This document shows positions 61,574 through 64,000 of a stretch of 64,000 nt of DNA, in pieces. Origin of the DNA: Paracoccaceae bacterium (lineage in GTDB: Bacteria > Pseudomonadota > Alphaproteobacteria > Rhodobacterales > Rhodobacteraceae); NCBI GenBank assembly GCA_024236495.1, contig JACKKJ010000003.1, positions 248,001 to 312,000 on the forward strand, given 5' to 3'. The notes under the pieces were generated by a model that made no database searches, had not been told where the DNA came from, and worked only from the letters and a program-made list of their open reading frames with translations. The first letter of the stretch is position 1, and the number at the start of each line of letters is the position of its first letter. A program made the position numbers and the translations under genes.

Positions 61574-62191
61574 TCAGATCAGCCCGGTGCCGCGGATCCC
61601 GTCCAGCACGAACTGCACCGAGAGCGCGGCCAGAAGCATCCCCAGCAGGCGCGTGATGACGATGATGCCGGTGCGGCCCAGCATCCGCTCGATCACCGGC
61701 GCGGCCAGGAAGAACACGAAGGCCGATGCGACGACCGCCGCCATCACCGCATGGATCGCCAGCGTATGGGCGACGCCCGACGTGGGTGAATTGTTGACCA
61801 GCAGGATCATCGTGGTGAAGGCCCCGGGCCCCGCGATCAGTGGCGTCGCCAGCGGAAAGACCGACGGATCATGGGCCGGGTCGGCATGCTGTCCCTCGCG
61901 CCGCTGGGTGCGCCGTTCGAAAAGCATGTCGAGCGCGGTGACGAACAGCAATATCCCGCCCGAGATGCGGAAGGCGGGCATCGAAATGCCGATCACGTTC
62001 AGGATCTTGTCGCCCAGAAGCCCGAAGAGCGTCATCAGCACCGCCGCGATCAGGCAGGCGCGCAGCGCCACGGCGCGGCGATGCGCGGGCGCCATTCCTT
62101 GGGTCAGCGCGATGAACAGGGGCGCCAGCGCGATCGGGTCCACGATCACGAAAAGCGTGACAAAGGCTGTCAGGTAGAACTGTGGGTCCAA
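61574..62191 (-). CDS. MarC family integral membrane protein
   Basis: 205 residues with six membrane helices. Family marks are FVIVDPIALAPLFIALTQGM, ISGGILLFVTALDMLF and FPLATPLIAGPGAFTTMILL. MarC/UPF0056 proteins are conserved inner-membrane proteins of unknown transport role; the old link to multidrug resistance is not supported. It lies three bases after the ABC-F gene stop, in the same operon-like run with the protease. Confidence 0.92.
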   Translation of the reverse strand: MDPQFYLTAFVTLFVIVDPIALAPLFIALTQGMAPAHRRAVALRACLIAAVLMTLFGLLGDKILNVIGISMPAFRISGGILLFVTALDMLFERRTQRREGQHADPAHDPSVFPLATPLIAGPGAFTTMILLVNNSPTSGVAHTLAIHAVMAAVVASAFVFFLAAPVIERMLGRTGIIVITRLLGMLLAALSVQFVLDGIRGTGLI

Positions 62192-62194
62192 GGG

Positions 62195-64000
62195 TCAGGC
62201 CTCTGCCGCTTCAAGCTTCTCCGCCGCCTTCAGCCAAAGCGCCTCGGCCCGGTCGAGCCCCTCCATCACCTCGGCATATTTCTTCTGCCAGATGGCGGCT
62301 TCGTCGGGGCGGGCGTAAAGCTCCGGATCGGCCAGCTTCACCGACAGTTTGTCGCGCATATCGTTCAGCTTGGCCAGCCTTTCCTCGCATCTGCGCAGAT
62401 CGGCCTTCAGCGCCAGCATCGCCTCGCGCGTGGGGCGGGCCGGTTTTTCCCTGACCTTCGGGGCGGGCCTTTCGGCCTCGTCGCCCGCCAGAAGCTCGCG
62501 CCGGTAGGCGTCAAGATCCTGCCCGTAGGGCGCGACCGCGCCGCCCTTCACCAGCCAGAGCCGGTCTGCCACCAGCCCCAGAAGGTGCATGTCGTGGCTG
62601 ACCAGAACCACCGCGCCGGAATATTCCGTCAGGGCCTCCACCAGCGCCTCGCGGCTTTCGATGTCGAGGTGGTTGGTCGGTTCGTCAAGGATCAGGAGGT
62701 GCGGCGCGTCGATCGTCGCCAGCACCAGCGACAGCCGCGCCTTCTGCCCGCCCGAAAGGCGCGCGACGACGGTATCGGCCTGATCCGCGCCAAGGCCGAA
62801 GCCCGCCAGCCGCGCCCGCAACTTCGCCTGGTGTTCGGCCGGCCTCAGCCGCTGGATGTGCTGCAAGGGCGTCTCGTCCAGGTGCAACTCGTCCACCTGG
62901 TGCTGCGCGAAATAACCGATCCTGAGCTTCGAGGACCGCGTGATCCGGCCCTCGCAAACCTCAAGCTTTCCGGCCAGCAGCTTGGAAAGGGTCGATTTTC
63001 CCTCGCCGTTCCTGCCCAGAAGCGCGATCCGGTCGTCCTGGTCGATGCGCAGGTCCAGCCGCCTGAGCACCGGCGCGCCGCCATAGCCCACCGCCGCCCC
63101 GTCCAGCGTGATGATCGGCGGCGACAGCTGTTCGGGCGCAGGGAAGGAAAAGACGACCTTCCTGGCCTCTTCCGGCGCCAGGATCGGCGTCATCTTCTCC
63201 AGCATCTTCACCCGGCTTTGCGCCTGGACGGCCTTCGACGCCTTGGCCTTGAACCGGTCGACGAAGCTTTGCAGATGCGCCCGCCGCGCCTCCTGCTTCT
63301 TGGCCTCCGCCGCCTGCACCGCGCGCTGTTCGGCGCGCGACCGCGCGAAGGTATCGTAGCCCCCCGACCACAGGGTCAGCTTGCGGTTTTCAAGATGCAG
63401 GATCGCGCCGACCGCCCGGTTCAGAAGCCCGCGGTCGTGGCTTATGACGATCACCGTATGGGGGTATTTCGCCAGGTAGCTTTCCAGCCACAAGGCGCCC
63501 TCCAGATCGAGGTAGTTCGTCGGTTCGTCCAGCAAGAGAAGGTCGGGCTGGGCGAACAATACCCCCGCCAGTGCCACCCGCATCCGCCAGCCGCCCGAGA
63601 AATCCGAACAGGGCCGCCGCTGGTCCTCGGTGTCGAAACCCAGCCCGCGCAGGATCGCCGAGGCGCGCCCCTCGGCCGACCAGGCGTCGATATCGGCCAG
63701 CCGGTGCTGGATATCGGCGATGCGGTGCGGGTCGGTCGCGGTCTCCGCCTCGGCCATCAGGGCCGCGCGCTCGGTGTCGGCAGCCAGCACCGTGTCAATC
63801 AGCGAGGTCGACGACGACGGCACCTCCTGCGCCACCCCGCCGATGCGCGACCGGGCGGGAAAGGCGATCTCGCCCCCCTCCAGCGCCAGTTCGCCCCGGA
63901 TCAGGCGGAAAAGCGTGGTCTTGCCGGTGCCGTTCTGGCCCACAAGGCCGACCTTGTGGCCAGCGGGAATCGTCGCGCTGGCGCCCTCGAAAAGGGGGCG
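62195..64000 (-). CDS. ABC-F family ATPase (5' end outside window)
   Basis: Frame open to the right end of the window; about 600 residues are visible. Two ABC modules lacking membrane domains: Walker A GQNGTGKTTLF and GRNGEGKSTLSKLLAG, signatures FSGGWRMRVALAG and LSGGQKARLSLVLA, Walker B LLLLDEPTNYLDL and LLILDEPTNHLDI. The linker between them is helical and basic (SRAEQRAVQAAEAKKQEARR), and the C-terminus is a coiled coil. ABC-F proteins act on the ribosome. This one resembles YheS more than EttA. Confidence 0.92.
   Translation of the reverse strand, partial: RPLFEGASATIPAGHKVGLVGQNGTGKTTLFRLIRGELALEGGEIAFPARSRIGGVAQEVPSSSTSLIDTVLAADTERAALMAEAETATDPHRIADIQHRLADIDAWSAEGRASAILRGLGFDTEDQRRPCSDFSGGWRMRVALAGVLFAQPDLLLLDEPTNYLDLEGALWLESYLAKYPHTVIVISHDRGLLNRAVGAILHLENRKLTLWSGGYDTFARSRAEQRAVQAAEAKKQEARRAHLQSFVDRFKAKASKAVQAQSRVKMLEKMTPILAPEEARKVVFSFPAPEQLSPPIITLDGAAVGYGGAPVLRRLDLRIDQDDRIALLGRNGEGKSTLSKLLAGKLEVCEGRITRSSKLRIGYFAQHQVDELHLDETPLQHIQRLRPAEHQAKLRARLAGFGLGADQADTVVARLSGGQKARLSLVLATIDAPHLLILDEPTNHLDIESREALVEALTEYSGAVVLVSHDMHLLGLVADRLWLVKGGAVAPYGQDLDAYRRELLAGDEAERPAPKVREKPARPTREAMLALKADLRRCEERLAKLNDMRDKLSVKLADPELYARPDEAAIWQKKYAEVMEGLDRAEALWLKAAEKLEAAEA

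Overview
The window is high-GC, densely packed bacterial chromosome. Gene content and order point to an alphaproteobacterium of the order Rhodobacterales (family Rhodobacteraceae). Supporting clues are a coiled-coil gene coupled to zapA, a DUF4167 gene after prfA-prmC, a fused indolepyruvate ferredoxin oxidoreductase, a GTA-type endolysin/holin pair, and an alphaproteobacterial GTTC-N7-GTTC SOS box before uvrA. It is almost all core genome. I found no rRNA, tRNA, CRISPR array or intact insertion sequence. Species is not identifiable from the sequence alone.

Layout. 1-7.1 kb: end of a DUF924 gene, lpdA, a rhodanese gene, SOS-controlled uvrA, and a minus-strand group of a secreted small protein, a Crp-type regulator and a DUF2892 membrane protein. 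7.2-13.4 kb: valine catabolism (mmsB, a 3-hydroxyisobutyryl-CoA hydrolase, an isobutyryl-CoA dehydrogenase-like enzyme, mmsA) with a divergent LysR regulator. 13.4-20.6 kb: a CBS protein, coaD, two tandem gap paralogues around a tiny membrane-protein gene, a DUF808 gene, a PepSY gene and tkt. Both gap genes carry similar CG-centred operators. 20.9-22.0 kb: a translationally coupled zauP-like/zapA/mliC-like operon. 22.0-23.4 kb: a low-GC island with one DUF6602 (PD-(D/E)XK-like) gene. 23.4-27.1 kb: purL, an AllA-like gene, bolA and grxD. 27.1-32.1 kb: a candidate sRNA, a LysR regulator and a fused indolepyruvate oxidoreductase.

32.2-38.7 kb: an acyltransferase, murI, an EamA transporter, thpR, ccmE, a GTA lysis module (endolysin plus holin, with the endolysin ribosome binding site buried in a 10-bp hairpin), a membrane-anchored NYN ribonuclease and mazG. 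38.7-45.3 kb: two tandem M20 amidohydrolases, a class III aminotransferase, an FAD amine oxidase and an agmatinase. The last three are linked by a shared TTTGATCAAA palindrome that may mark an amine/polyamine regulon. 45.4-49.3 kb: a secreted EEP-family protein, prfA, prmC and DUF4167. 49.3-58.9 kb: the envelope operon lptF-lptG-lptD-surA-pdxA-rsmA on the minus strand, divergent from pepA-holC. 59-60.9 kb: two FkbM methyltransferases, the first lying between the real holC tail and an 85-bp second copy of it, a recombination footprint. 61-64 kb: a retropepsin-like protease, MarC and a partial ABC-F ATPase.

Most interesting for follow-up: the holC/FkbM recombination locus, the DUF6602 island, the SD-sequestering hairpin on the GTA endolysin, the TTTGATCAAA regulon, the tandem gap operators, a dispersed 35-40 bp intergenic repeat family, and the candidate sRNA near 27.5 kb.
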